Shown here: positions 54,073 through 62,482 of the stretch, piece after piece
How positions within the stretch are numbered: the stretch's first letter is position 1
Layout of the letters: every line of letters starts with the position of its first letter
Assembly: GCF_000331535.1 (NCBI RefSeq)
Contig: NZ_AMZN01000037.1
Location: 1-64,000, forward strand
Direction: 5' to 3'
From: Fulvivirga imtechensis AK7
GTDB lineage: Bacteria; Bacteroidota; Bacteroidia; Cytophagales; Cyclobacteriaceae
Length of the DNA stretch: 64,000 bases
The notes under the pieces: model-generated
Databases searched by the model: none
Seen by the model: the letters and a program-made list of their open reading frames with translations, nothing else
What the model was told of the DNA's origin: nothing
Program-made: the position numbers and the translations under genes

Positions 54073-55074
54073 TTATTTCAGCATTTTCCTGGGGGGTACA
54101 ACAAAGATGCTGAAGTTATAAACCAACGCCTGGTTCAGGCTATTTTCAATGACTACATCAGTGCGTATGGAGGAATCGCTGGAAAGGTCGAAATTAATAT
54201 TGCTACGCAGGCCGCCTTCAACGCCAAACCATAACCAGTCATGAATTTCTCTCTCCCAGGAGAGTAGGAAGCGTACTTCTGATTTATTAAGGTATACAAG
54301 GTCTTCTTTTGCCTCGTCCAGTCGTACACTGTAGTTGGCACCATGAAGCTCGGCCTTGGCGTAGAAATAGTTTTTTTGATTGAGTGTACTGTACCTCAGT
54401 TTGATCTCTGCCGGGAGTATTGACTCAATACCCCATTTATTATTAAAACTTTTATTGTAAACTATTATGGGATAAACAGACCTGCGGCCAAAGCCATAGC
54501 TAAAGGCCACACCGAATGCATAGGATACATAGTCATTCTTTTTCCAGCCCATGAGTGATGAGATGGAAAACTTAAAAAAGTCGCTCTTGGCGAAAGATTC
54601 GGAACTATAGTCACCATTGAGGCCACCACTCAGCCGGAGGATATAATACTTGTTGGTCAGTGTGGGTTTTACAATGAATATATCGCCTCGTATGCTTCGG
54701 AGTGAGCGATCCTCAAGGTTTTGATAGAAAGGAAAATTAAGAGATTCGGGGTTTTCAAAATTAAACTCTTCAACATAATACTTGATACCTGCAGCCATTT
54801 TAAAACCATCTTTTAATATGATCGGGGCTCTTAATTTAAACTCCCATCTTCTGTTTCTCCTGATTTCTGCTGAGGCTTTGCCTCCGTCTGATTCCGATCG
54901 AATGAGGTAGTCCCTGACGAGTTCTCGCTTAATTACAATACCTTTGGAGCGCGGAAGGCCTACTACACCTGGCACACAAAAAACAGAATCTGTACAATTT
55001 ATAATGGTTTCCTGAGCATGTGAGGTCTGGAATATTAAAGCAAAAAGTAGAATGCAAGCCGCTGATTTAAACAT
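54073..55074 (-). CDS. DUF6268-family outer-membrane beta-barrel protein
   Basis: 333 residues from ATG 55074 (MFKSAACILLFALIFQTSHAQ signal). The upstream 11 codons are not signal-like. The body shows alternating barrel strands (YYVEEFNFENPESLNF, LRSIRGDIFIVKPTLTNKYYILRLSGGLNGDYSS, FSYGFGRRSVYPIIVYNKSFNNKWGIESILPAEIKLRYS), as in DUF6268. Function unknown. Divergent from the lipocalin-like gene, with 66 bp between starts. Confidence 0.72.
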   Translation of the reverse strand: MFKSAACILLFALIFQTSHAQETIINCTDSVFCVPGVVGLPRSKGIVIKRELVRDYLIRSESDGGKASAEIRRNRRWEFKLRAPIILKDGFKMAAGIKYYVEEFNFENPESLNFPFYQNLEDRSLRSIRGDIFIVKPTLTNKYYILRLSGGLNGDYSSESFAKSDFFKFSISSLMGWKKNDYVSYAFGVAFSYGFGRRSVYPIIVYNKSFNNKWGIESILPAEIKLRYSTLNQKNYFYAKAELHGANYSVRLDEAKEDLVYLNKSEVRFLLSWEREIHDWLWFGVEGGLRSNINFDLSSDSSIRTDVVIENSLNQALVYNFSIFVVPPRKMLK

Positions 55075-55140
55075 TCTTTGAGCGTAACTATTACTTTGAG
55101 TAGGCAAAATACTATTTATTCTACAAACATCTTATTTTTA

Positions 55141-56229
55141 ATGATGTTTAAACAGGTGATGAAAAAACTGCCATTAATCTGCCTCCTGGGGCTGTTATCT
55201 TGCAAATTTACGCCTTACAGCGGCAATGACATCTACAATAATGAAGCTGGCCCCCCGCAGGACGAAGCATTGCATTTTAAAAATTCGCTGGAGTGGTGGT
55301 ATTTCACGGGGCACCTCAGCGATGTTCACTCCGGCAAAGAATATGGAGTTGAGTATGTTGTATTTCATTTTAACCCCAGAAATAAGCATGATTACCTGAT
55401 GACCAATTTTGCAGTGACTGATCCTGCCAATAATTTGTTCCTTCATGACTACAAAATTGAAAAGCAAGATAGCCTGCTTCAGCCTGAGTTGCCGGTTTAT
55501 CTGGCTATTAACGACAAGAACAGATCACATATTTTACAAGGCGCAGAAGGAAAGTATACAATCGAAGCAAACATGGCCAAACAGAAAGTAGCTATTACAT
55601 TGTCGACAGAACCAAGCAAGCCAGTGCTGCTTCACAATGGCACTGGCTATGAAACGTATGGAGAATACACCAAAGCCGGATACTATTCCTACCCAAGGCT
55701 GCAGGCAACGGGGAGACTCTATATCAATGGTGATTCTGTTGAGGTAGCCGGGGAGCTATGGTATGACAGACAGTGGAATTGCGTAGGCGTGTGGCAGAAG
55801 CAGGTGGCCTGGGATTGGATATCAATTCAGTTGGACCAGCCAAAAGAGGAGCTGATGCTATACAGGTTGCATCATTTTGGTGATAATAATGTGCTTTATG
55901 GCGGCAGCTACTATACCAGCAATAATGAGGTAATCTCTATTGATAAGAAAGATATTAAGCTTATAGAGCTTGATTTTTGGAAAAGTGGTAAGTCGAAGGC
56001 TATTTACCCGGTGAAGTGGAAATTGGCCATTGATAAGCTTGATTTAGATGTAACAATAGAAGCCAGGATGCCTAACCAGGAATTGGGAGTAGGATTTACC
56101 TCATTATATAAGCTGTATTATTGGGAGGGAATGTGCTCTGTAGTAGGAACTATGGGTGGAGAGCCGGTTACCGGTAAATCATATGTAGAACTAACCAACA
56201 GGGACGCTTTTAAAAAGTATCGTGATTAA
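55141..56229 (+). CDS. Lipocalin-like (CrtC/AttH-type) lipoprotein
   Basis: 362 residues from ATG 55141 (or 356 from 55159). Lipobox LLSC. The N-terminal EWWYFTGHLSDVHSGKEYGVEYVVFHF and central GELWYDRQWNCVG with the C-terminal GMCSVVGTMGGEPVTGKSYVELTNR are hallmarks of the double-lipocalin family that includes carotenoid 1,2-hydratase CrtC and AttH. No other carotenoid gene is nearby, so an unrelated lipid-handling role is equally possible. The 3' end overlaps the NUDIX gene by 8 bp. Confidence 0.85.
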   Translation: MMFKQVMKKLPLICLLGLLSCKFTPYSGNDIYNNEAGPPQDEALHFKNSLEWWYFTGHLSDVHSGKEYGVEYVVFHFNPRNKHDYLMTNFAVTDPANNLFLHDYKIEKQDSLLQPELPVYLAINDKNRSHILQGAEGKYTIEANMAKQKVAITLSTEPSKPVLLHNGTGYETYGEYTKAGYYSYPRLQATGRLYINGDSVEVAGELWYDRQWNCVGVWQKQVAWDWISIQLDQPKEELMLYRLHHFGDNNVLYGGSYYTSNNEVISIDKKDIKLIELDFWKSGKSKAIYPVKWKLAIDKLDLDVTIEARMPNQELGVGFTSLYKLYYWEGMCSVVGTMGGEPVTGKSYVELTNRDAFKKYRD

Positions 56230-56860
56230 GGAATTTGTGAAAAATTTGGAGGGGAGGCTCAAAAGGCCATTGCCCGGGGCAGAGGCTCAGAAATTGATGA
56301 TGCCTGTAGAAAGTATCAACTCACGGTTTGACCTCAACCAGAATAATGCTCGCTTAGGGGGCGTGTTGATTCTGTTTTATCCATCTGATGGTGAGATATA
56401 CCTCCCACTGACACAGCGACATGACTACGGAGGTACGCATGGTGGCCAGGTAAGCTTTCCAGGGGGGAAATGGGAGGAAGGGGATCTGGACCTGGAACAC
56501 ACCGCGTTAAGGGAAACCAGCGAAGAGATCGGGGTTAATATGTCTGACATAGCCGTTATCGGGAGACTGACAGATCTTTACATTCCTCCTAGCAACTTTC
56601 GCGTAACACCTGTTGTAGGTTTCACCGAAAAAAAGCCTCAATTTAATATTGACCCATACGAAGTGAAGGAATTGGTGGAAACTCCCTTGTCGCTCCTGGT
56701 TAAAAAATCAACAGTAAAAAGAAAAGACATACTTGTTCGTGGATCTTACAGTCTAAATGCACCATTCTTTGACATAGCTGGTAAAACAGTGTGGGGAGCG
56801 ACTGCCATGATGCTTTCTGAGCTGGTTGAGGTGGTGAAGGAATTAAAAAGCAATTTGTAA
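56222..56860 (+). CDS. NUDIX hydrolase, CoA pyrophosphatase type
   Basis: 212 residues, GTG start overlapping the previous stop. The NUDIX box runs from GGKWEEGDLDLEHTA into LRETSEEIG, preceded by GGTHGGQVSFPGG, the CoA-pyrophosphatase (NudL/YeaB) hallmark. PPSNFRVTPVVGF follows. Predicted to cleave CoA or related dinucleotide-like substrates to give 3',5'-ADP and phosphopantetheine. Position suggests coexpression with the flanking lipoprotein. Confidence 0.92.
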   Translation: MIKEFVKNLEGRLKRPLPGAEAQKLMMPVESINSRFDLNQNNARLGGVLILFYPSDGEIYLPLTQRHDYGGTHGGQVSFPGGKWEEGDLDLEHTALRETSEEIGVNMSDIAVIGRLTDLYIPPSNFRVTPVVGFTEKKPQFNIDPYEVKELVETPLSLLVKKSTVKRKDILVRGSYSLNAPFFDIAGKTVWGATAMMLSELVEVVKELKSNL

Positions 56861-56910
56861 TTCTTGCCTAATATGCATTAGTTTGGGAAATCTATAAACT
56901 CCAAAACGTG

Positions 56911-58167
56911 ATGAAGGAAGAACATTTTGAACCTTTTTTTACTAACGATGCTGTTATTTTTGGCATTTTAATGACTTTGCTAGCCATTATTTTCAAAACA
57001 GCGGCAAGTAAAAACCCGGGATGGCAGAAGTTTTACAAAGTTATTCCCACTATTCTGCTGTGTTATTTTCTGCCTTCATTACTGAATACATTTGGTCTGG
57101 TGGATGCTGAGGAGTCGAAGCTATATTTTGTTGCATCGAGATATCTTCTACCCGCTTGCCTGGTTTTGCTGACGCTAAGTGTGGACTTAAAGGAAGTAAT
57201 AAGATTGGGGCCAAAAGCGTTGGTCATGTTCTTTACGGCAACAATAGGTGTGGTCATAGGCGGGCCACTGGCCATACTTATTGTTTCAGCAATTAATCCT
57301 GAATTTGTTGGGGGTATCGGTCCTGATGCTGTCTGGAGAGGGATGACCACCATAGCAGGTAGCTGGATAGGGGGGAGCGCTAATCAGGCGGCTATGTATG
57401 AGCTTTTTCAACCTACCGATACCCTGTTTTCAGTTAGTATAACAGTGGACGTAATAGTGGCGGAATTATGGATGGCTGCCTTATTGCTGGGAATAGGCCG
57501 GACGGATAGGATCGATCATTTTTTCAAAGCCGATAATTCTGCCATCACAACGTTAAAGGATAAAATGGAGGCATATAGCCTTAGCATAGCTAAGATCCCT
57601 ACTTTGGCAGATTTTATGATCATACTTGCCATTGGGTTTGGCGCCACAGGTTTTGCTCATTTCATTGCTGATATTGTAGCACCCTATATAGGTGAAAATG
57701 CTCCCTATCTTAAAAACTTCAGCCTTGATTCCCAGTTTTTCTGGATTGTGGTTATTTCAACAGCCATCGGAGTTATATTCTCATTTACAAAATTACGCCA
57801 GTTAGAGGGTGCAGGAGCTTCCAAGATAGGTACTGTTTTTATATTTATTCTTGTAGCGTCTATAGGCATGAAGATGGATGTGCTGGCCATTTTGGAAAAC
57901 CCCGGCTTCTTTTTGGTCGGACTGGTATGGATGATTATTCATGCAGCGCTGCTGATCATTGTGGCTAGGTTGATCCATGCTCCTTATTTCTTTCTGGCAG
58001 TTGGAAGTAAAGCCAACATCGGAGGAGCAGCCTCAGCACCTGTTTTAGCGGCCGCCTTCCATCCTTCACTAGCTCCGGTTGGGGTGCTTTTAGCTGTTTT
58101 AGGCTACGCCCTTGGTACCTACGGTGCCTGGCTTTGTGGCATCTTGATGCAGGTAGTGGCGAAGTGA
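56911..58167 (+). CDS. DUF819 (YjcL-like) membrane protein
   Basis: 418 residues; start at ATG 56911 (a GTG precedes it). About 11 hydrophobic segments, including GVVIGGPLAILIVS, TTIAGSWIGGSANQAAM and the C-terminal GSKANIGGAASAPVLAAAFHPSLAPVGVLLAVLGYALGTYGAWL. The paired GG/GSxN motifs in two half-repeats resemble ion-coupled carboxylate transporters. Substrate unknown. Follows the NUDIX gene by 50 bp. Confidence 0.9.
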   Translation: MKEEHFEPFFTNDAVIFGILMTLLAIIFKTAASKNPGWQKFYKVIPTILLCYFLPSLLNTFGLVDAEESKLYFVASRYLLPACLVLLTLSVDLKEVIRLGPKALVMFFTATIGVVIGGPLAILIVSAINPEFVGGIGPDAVWRGMTTIAGSWIGGSANQAAMYELFQPTDTLFSVSITVDVIVAELWMAALLLGIGRTDRIDHFFKADNSAITTLKDKMEAYSLSIAKIPTLADFMIILAIGFGATGFAHFIADIVAPYIGENAPYLKNFSLDSQFFWIVVISTAIGVIFSFTKLRQLEGAGASKIGTVFIFILVASIGMKMDVLAILENPGFFLVGLVWMIIHAALLIIVARLIHAPYFFLAVGSKANIGGAASAPVLAAAFHPSLAPVGVLLAVLGYALGTYGAWLCGILMQVVAK

Positions 58168-58788
58168 TGTAACAGTTTTTTAGTTCTCAATTCACAGTTC
58201 ACAGTTTTAATTCTATGTCAAACTTAACCAGTTGGCAGTAGGTAAGCGGTATAGCCGCAAGCTTTAAGCTTCAAGCTGTATGTAACCAAACATCTTGGGG
58301 CATGAATATTAAGTAGTGTCTATAAGAAAACTCCAAATGGCTTTAAGAAAACGTCAAGGTCAACGCTTGTGAAGTGCCAAAAAGCGGAGCGCACTGAGGT
58401 ACGTGAGCATTTTTGGGGCGAGCGTAACGCAGACATTGGTGTTTTCTTAAAGTCACTAAGTAACAAAAGCCGGCTTTACTAAGCCTGGAAGGACTAGTAA
58501 AGCTTTCGCCTTAGATCAATCGGCAGAAGCAGTGGGCAAGTGGAGCAGTGTAGCCGAAAGCTCTAAGCTTCAAGCAGCAAATAAATACCAAACAGACCAA
58601 TCGGCTGCAGTCCTCGACCAGTAAGCAACCACTAACAATTAACAATTAACAGTTAGCCCTTAACATAGATACAAACCAGTAGGCAATCAGCAGAAGCAGT
58701 AGGCACAAGTGCAAGCAACTACCAGTAATCCTAATCAGGGAAGTTCAAAAGACATCAAACATCAGACACGAAACGCTGAATTTTGAAT
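58168..58788. other. Long repeat-rich intergenic region
   Basis: No gene seen. It contains element R3 (58315-58457) and two diverged copies of a ~45-bp stretch: 58247-58290 (TATAGCCGCAAGCTTTAAG, TTCAAGC) and 58546-58592 (TGTAGCCGAAAGCTCTAAG, TTCAAGC). It also has AACAATTAACAATTAACAGTTA-type and GCAGAAGCAGTAGGCA-type word repeats typical of Bacteroidota intergenic DNA. The right end leads into the iron-operon promoter. Confidence 0.6.
58311..58461 (-). mobile_element. MITE-like element copy R3 (143 bp) with AAGT flanks
   Basis: Ends AGTGTCTATAAGAAAAC (58315-58331) and GTTTTCTTAAAGTCACT (58441-58457). AAGT lies on both sides (58311-58314 and 58458-58461). Its reverse complement aligns along the whole length with R2. 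It carries nested inner ends (CTTTAAGAAAAC at 58351-58362). No coding capacity. Confidence 0.75.
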
Positions 58789-58811
58789 TTATTTAAAATT
58801 AATCTAAATAA
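58789..58811. promoter_or_regulatory. Operator-like dyad 1 (TTATTTAAA-N5-TCTAAATAA)
   Basis: A 23-bp imperfect palindrome immediately upstream of the -33 element. Half-sites TTATTTAAA and TCTAAATAA match at all but one position. An almost identical copy lies 60 bp downstream. Dyads of this type precede iron genes in Bacteroidota (from memory), so a Fur- or DtxR-type metal repressor is the likely reader. Confidence 0.55.
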
Positions 58812-58812
58812 G

Positions 58813-58843
58813 TTTGACGAGTAAAAAGCGGCTGCTATATTTG
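58813..58843 (+). promoter_or_regulatory. Promoter of the imelysin operon (TTTG-N19-TATATTTG)
   Basis: TTTG at 58813-58816, exactly 19 bp, then TATATTTG at 58836-58843: a full match to the Bacteroidota sigma-ABfr consensus. It lies between two operator-like dyads, about 50 nt before the first ATG. Confidence 0.7.
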
Positions 58844-58848
58844 CATCA

Positions 58849-58871
58849 TTATTTAAACCAAGTCTAAATAA
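58849..58871. promoter_or_regulatory. Operator-like dyad 2 (TTATTTAAA-N5-TCTAAATAA)
   Basis: Same half-sites and same 5-bp spacer length as dyad 1, with a different spacer sequence. It covers the predicted transcription start, where a bound repressor would block initiation. Confidence 0.55.
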
Positions 58872-58893
58872 ATATAATATTCACTCAAAGACG

Positions 58894-60015
58894 ATGAAAT
58901 ATAAACTACTATTAAGCTTGCTAATTGTTGGAACACTCTTCTCTTGTGGCGATGATGATGATGCACAACCTACCTTGGAAGTTCCCCAAACCTATGAATT
59001 TACCAGAGATGGGCAGTCTACTGTTAACTTTCAGGGACAGACAGACCGTTTAAATATGGTTTCAGAAATGAAGGCCTACTTATCAACTGGCGATGCAGGA
59101 GAGACGCTCGAATTGCAAAAACTATTGAACATGTATTCTAATGAAAATTCTCCTTTTGAGGATCCAGCGCTTAATGCATCTACTAAGCAGTTGAAGGATA
59201 AAACCTTTGAAACTGAGAAAAAAACCTTTGAAGAGCTTTTTGACGCAGCAGCTATTGCAAGCACCAAGGGAGATGCTGCTGCCGGTGTAGCCGGTCGCAT
59301 TGCCAGAGGTTCTGGTAAAACAATACTGGTGAACGAAAAGGGACAGGAATTTACTCAACTTATTGAAAAAGGCTTAATGGGAGCTGTTTTCTACAGCCAA
59401 ATCTATAATTCATACCTTTCTGACGCCAAGACAGGCGATGATGTAGATAATACCAATTTGGAAAGTGGTAAGAACTATACAAAAATGGAGCATCACTGGG
59501 ACGAAGCCTTTGGTTACTGGGGTGTGCCCACCGATTTTCCTAACGGGAATCCTGTGTTGCCGGATGAGTATAAAAGATTTTGGGCCAACTATACCAATGG
59601 TCGTGATGCATTATTAGGTACTAACAAAACATTGATGGATGCTTATCTCACCGGAAGGGCAGCTATTGTGGCCAAAAGGTATGATATCAAAAATGAGCAA
59701 AAGGAAATTATTTATGAAGCACATGAGTTGGTAGCTGCTGGCACTGCCGTTCACTATATTAATGAAGCGCTTGATTACTTCGGTCAAAATCAAGGAGATT
59801 TCCTGCATGTATTGTCTGAAGCTTATGCTTTTGTTAAGGCGCTGGAGTACAGCCCTGTAAGGAAAATTACCGAAGAACAGTTAAGCCAGATAAAAAATTC
59901 TGATTTTGGTACTGAGGGTGATTTTTGGACTGCTACCGTTGCTGGTTTGCAAAATGCTAAAACTACCCTGGTAAGTGTATATCCTGAACTTGAGCCAGTA
60001 AAAGACGAGCTGTAA
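58894..60015 (+). CDS. DUF4856 lipoprotein of iron-type operon
   Basis: 373 residues with lipobox LFSC (MKYKLLLSLLIVGTLFSC), then an acidic Asp stretch (GDDDDA) typical of exported Bacteroidota lipoproteins. DUF4856 features: YEFTRDGQSTVNFQGQTDRLNMVSEMKAYL, MEHHWDEAFGYWGVPTDFPNG, and a long helical C-terminus. The EHHWDEAFGYWG segment offers His/Glu/Asp metal ligands, analogous to the GxHxxE site of imelysins. First gene of the operon, 2 bp before the imelysin gene. A surface iron or metal-binding role is inferred. Confidence 0.85.
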   Translation: MKYKLLLSLLIVGTLFSCGDDDDAQPTLEVPQTYEFTRDGQSTVNFQGQTDRLNMVSEMKAYLSTGDAGETLELQKLLNMYSNENSPFEDPALNASTKQLKDKTFETEKKTFEELFDAAAIASTKGDAAAGVAGRIARGSGKTILVNEKGQEFTQLIEKGLMGAVFYSQIYNSYLSDAKTGDDVDNTNLESGKNYTKMEHHWDEAFGYWGVPTDFPNGNPVLPDEYKRFWANYTNGRDALLGTNKTLMDAYLTGRAAIVAKRYDIKNEQKEIIYEAHELVAAGTAVHYINEALDYFGQNQGDFLHVLSEAYAFVKALEYSPVRKITEEQLSQIKNSDFGTEGDFWTATVAGLQNAKTTLVSVYPELEPVKDEL

Positions 60016-60017
60016 TA

Positions 60018-61118
60018 ATGAAAAATCTATTTTCGACAATAACATTATTAGCCATACTTACCGCTATTGGATGTAAGAATGACGACTCCGGGAGTGTAAC
60101 TCCCGGATTTGATCGTCAATTGATGCTGGAAGAATTGGCTGATAATGTCATTATTCCAGCCTATGATACACTCAATAAAACAACTACTACATTAGATGCA
60201 GCTATGAATGCTTTTGTAGCTGATCCTACTACAACTACACTCAGTAATGCACGAACAGCATTCGAAGCAGCTTACCATGCCTGGCAAAGAGCTTCCTTTT
60301 GGGACTTTGGACCGGCCTTCGATGCTTTCCTGATAAGTTCATTGAATTCTTTTCCGGCTTCTAAGGTCGGGATCGATAATAATATAGCTACCGGTACATA
60401 TGATTTTTCTACCAGTGATGCACAAAGTCAAAAAGGTTTTCCGGCCATCGACTACTTACTTTACGGGGTGGCAAATACGGAGGCCGGTGTGGTAGATATG
60501 TTTACAAATGATGCAAACGCAGACAACAGGAGAGCCTATATACAGGCGGTGATGGAAGACATAGTGAAAAGGGTGCATGATGTTGCGTCTGCCTGGTCCG
60601 GCACTTATCGACAGTCATTCATCAATAAGGATGGCACAGATGTGGGCAGCAGTGTTGGATTAATAGTCAATGAATTGAATAAATACTTCGAGCGGGTAGC
60701 CCGTGACAAGAAAATAGGCATTCCACTCGGCAAGCGTTCCAATGGAATTCCGATTCCAGCCAATGTGGAGGCCTACTATAGTGGTATTTCCATTTCGCTG
60801 GCGCTGGAAAACCTGAAGGCTATCAGAGATTTTTATATGGGTATAGGTCCCGAAGAAGATGTAACCGGCCTGTATGAATACCTTGATGCCATCAACGCGC
60901 AAGAGGGTACTTTGGCCGATGTGATCAAAGATCAGTTTGAATTGGCCATTAAAGAGGTGGGTGAAATACCTTCTCCGTATTCAGAAACGGTGGAGACTAA
61001 TCCCGGCCCTGCCAATGAAGCCTATCAGGAGCTTCAGGCATTGGTAGTCTTATTAAAAGCAGATATGCCTTCTGCCCTCGGTGTACTGATCACATATCAG
61101 GATAATGATGGTGACTGA
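60018..61118 (+). CDS. Imelysin-family (peptidase M75-like) lipoprotein
   Basis: 366 residues with lipobox AIGC. Two imelysin helical repeats: ARTAFEAAYHAWQRASFWDFGPAFD and GFPAIDYLLYGVANTEAGVVDMF, then LKAIRDFYMG. In this member the family's GxHxxE is replaced by GFPAIDYLL, so the metal site differs. Known relatives (EfeO, IrpA, ICMP) bind iron at the cell surface. Second gene of the operon, 2 bp before the HTTM gene. Confidence 0.9.
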   Translation: MKNLFSTITLLAILTAIGCKNDDSGSVTPGFDRQLMLEELADNVIIPAYDTLNKTTTTLDAAMNAFVADPTTTTLSNARTAFEAAYHAWQRASFWDFGPAFDAFLISSLNSFPASKVGIDNNIATGTYDFSTSDAQSQKGFPAIDYLLYGVANTEAGVVDMFTNDANADNRRAYIQAVMEDIVKRVHDVASAWSGTYRQSFINKDGTDVGSSVGLIVNELNKYFERVARDKKIGIPLGKRSNGIPIPANVEAYYSGISISLALENLKAIRDFYMGIGPEEDVTGLYEYLDAINAQEGTLADVIKDQFELAIKEVGEIPSPYSETVETNPGPANEAYQELQALVVLLKADMPSALGVLITYQDNDGD

Positions 61119-61120
61119 TC

Positions 61121-62482
61121 ATGATCAAAAAGCTTAACGATAGCATTTATAAGCCATTCTCAATAGCACCCTTAGCAGTTTTCAGGGTGCTTTTTGGCTT
61201 TGTCATGTTCGTTAGTGTGATCAGGTTTATGCTCAATGGGTGGGTACGGACACAGTATCTCGATCCAAAATTTTATTTTCCCTATTACGGTTTTGAGTGG
61301 ATAAAACCTTTAGGAGAAGCAGGTATTTATTCATTATTCGTCATTATGGCGCTGTCAGCGCTTGGCGTGATGCTGGGGTCTTTCTACAGAATTTCCGCCG
61401 CCTTGTTTTTTGTAGCTTTTACCTATGTAGAACTGATAGACAAGACCAACTACCTGAATCATTATTATTTTGTGAGTCTCGTGAGTCTGGTGATGGTGTT
61501 CCTGCCTGCACATCGAGGATTTTCACTGGATGTACTGCGCAAGCCAGCGTTAAAACTGGACAAAATACCCTATTGGTGTGTACTGATCATTCAGCTTCAA
61601 TTGGCCGTGGTGTATTTCTATGCCGGGGTAGCCAAACTCAATTATGATTGGTTGGTTGAGGCTTTGCCATTGCGAATGTGGCTTTTGCCTCACACTCATC
61701 TGCCTGTAATAGGCGGGTTTTTGGACAAGTTGTGGGTGGCGTATTTCTTTAGCTGGTTTGGCGCTGTTTACGATCTCTCCATCCCATTTTTGTTGTTCAA
61801 CGGTAAAACCAGGACATTTGCTTATTTGGCTGTAGTAGCCTTTCATATTCTCACATGGTTGCTGTTTCCTATCGGCATGTTTCCATTCATCATGATCCTG
61901 GCTACATTAATTTTTTTCAAACCTGATTTTCATCAGCGTTTTATTCAAAATATCATACGAGTTTTGCAGCGGCTCAGAGTTTATAGGGAAGCAGCAATCG
62001 CGAGAAACAGGAATTCAACGGCTCCGGTAGGGAGTAAGCTTGTGGTAAGTTTTTTTGCAGTTTTTCTGCTTATACAAATACTGTTGCCGTGGCGCTTTCT
62101 GCTGTACCCGGGGGAGCTTTTCTGGACAGAGCAGGGTTATCGCTTTTCGTGGCGGGTAATGCTGATGGAAAAGGCTGGATATACCATTTTTCACATCACC
62201 GACCCTGAAAACGGCCGCAGTTGGGAGGCCTATGCACATGATTATCTGACTCCAATGCAGGAGAAACAGATGTCAACGCAGCCAGACATGATTTTACAGT
62301 ATGCTCAGTTTTTGGAGCGGGAATACATAAAGCAGGGAGTTAAAAACCCGGAAATACGCGTGGAGGCCTATGTTACATTGAATGGCAGGGGCAGCCGTCT
62401 TTTGATAGATCCCAAGATAGATCTCACAAAAGAAAAAGAAGGATTTCACCATAAAAATTGGATTTTGTCTTATAGCAAGTAA
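61121..62482 (+). CDS. HTTM-domain membrane protein (vitamin K-dependent carboxylase-like)
   Basis: 453 residues. About six to eight hydrophobic segments in residues 15-280. The HTTM/VKGC signature is visible in LAVFRVLFGFVMFVSVIRF and VVYFYAGVAKLNYDWLVEALPLRMWL. A soluble C-terminal part (~315-453) has GYRFSWRVMLMEKAGYTIFHITDPENGRSWEA, as in bacterial VKGC homologues. Gamma-glutamyl carboxylation is the reaction of the animal enzyme; bacterial members in iron operons have no established reaction. Third gene, overlapping the receptor gene by 1 bp. Confidence 0.88.
   Translation: MIKKLNDSIYKPFSIAPLAVFRVLFGFVMFVSVIRFMLNGWVRTQYLDPKFYFPYYGFEWIKPLGEAGIYSLFVIMALSALGVMLGSFYRISAALFFVAFTYVELIDKTNYLNHYYFVSLVSLVMVFLPAHRGFSLDVLRKPALKLDKIPYWCVLIIQLQLAVVYFYAGVAKLNYDWLVEALPLRMWLLPHTHLPVIGGFLDKLWVAYFFSWFGAVYDLSIPFLLFNGKTRTFAYLAVVAFHILTWLLFPIGMFPFIMILATLIFFKPDFHQRFIQNIIRVLQRLRVYREAAIARNRNSTAPVGSKLVVSFFAVFLLIQILLPWRFLLYPGELFWTEQGYRFSWRVMLMEKAGYTIFHITDPENGRSWEAYAHDYLTPMQEKQMSTQPDMILQYAQFLEREYIKQGVKNPEIRVEAYVTLNGRGSRLLIDPKIDLTKEKEGFHHKNWILSYSK

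Noticed and set aside
58894-62482. Assigning gamma-glutamyl carboxylase activity to the HTTM gene
   Set aside because: Similarity to the family is visible, but catalytic residues could not be verified by eye. Kept as a hypothesis only.
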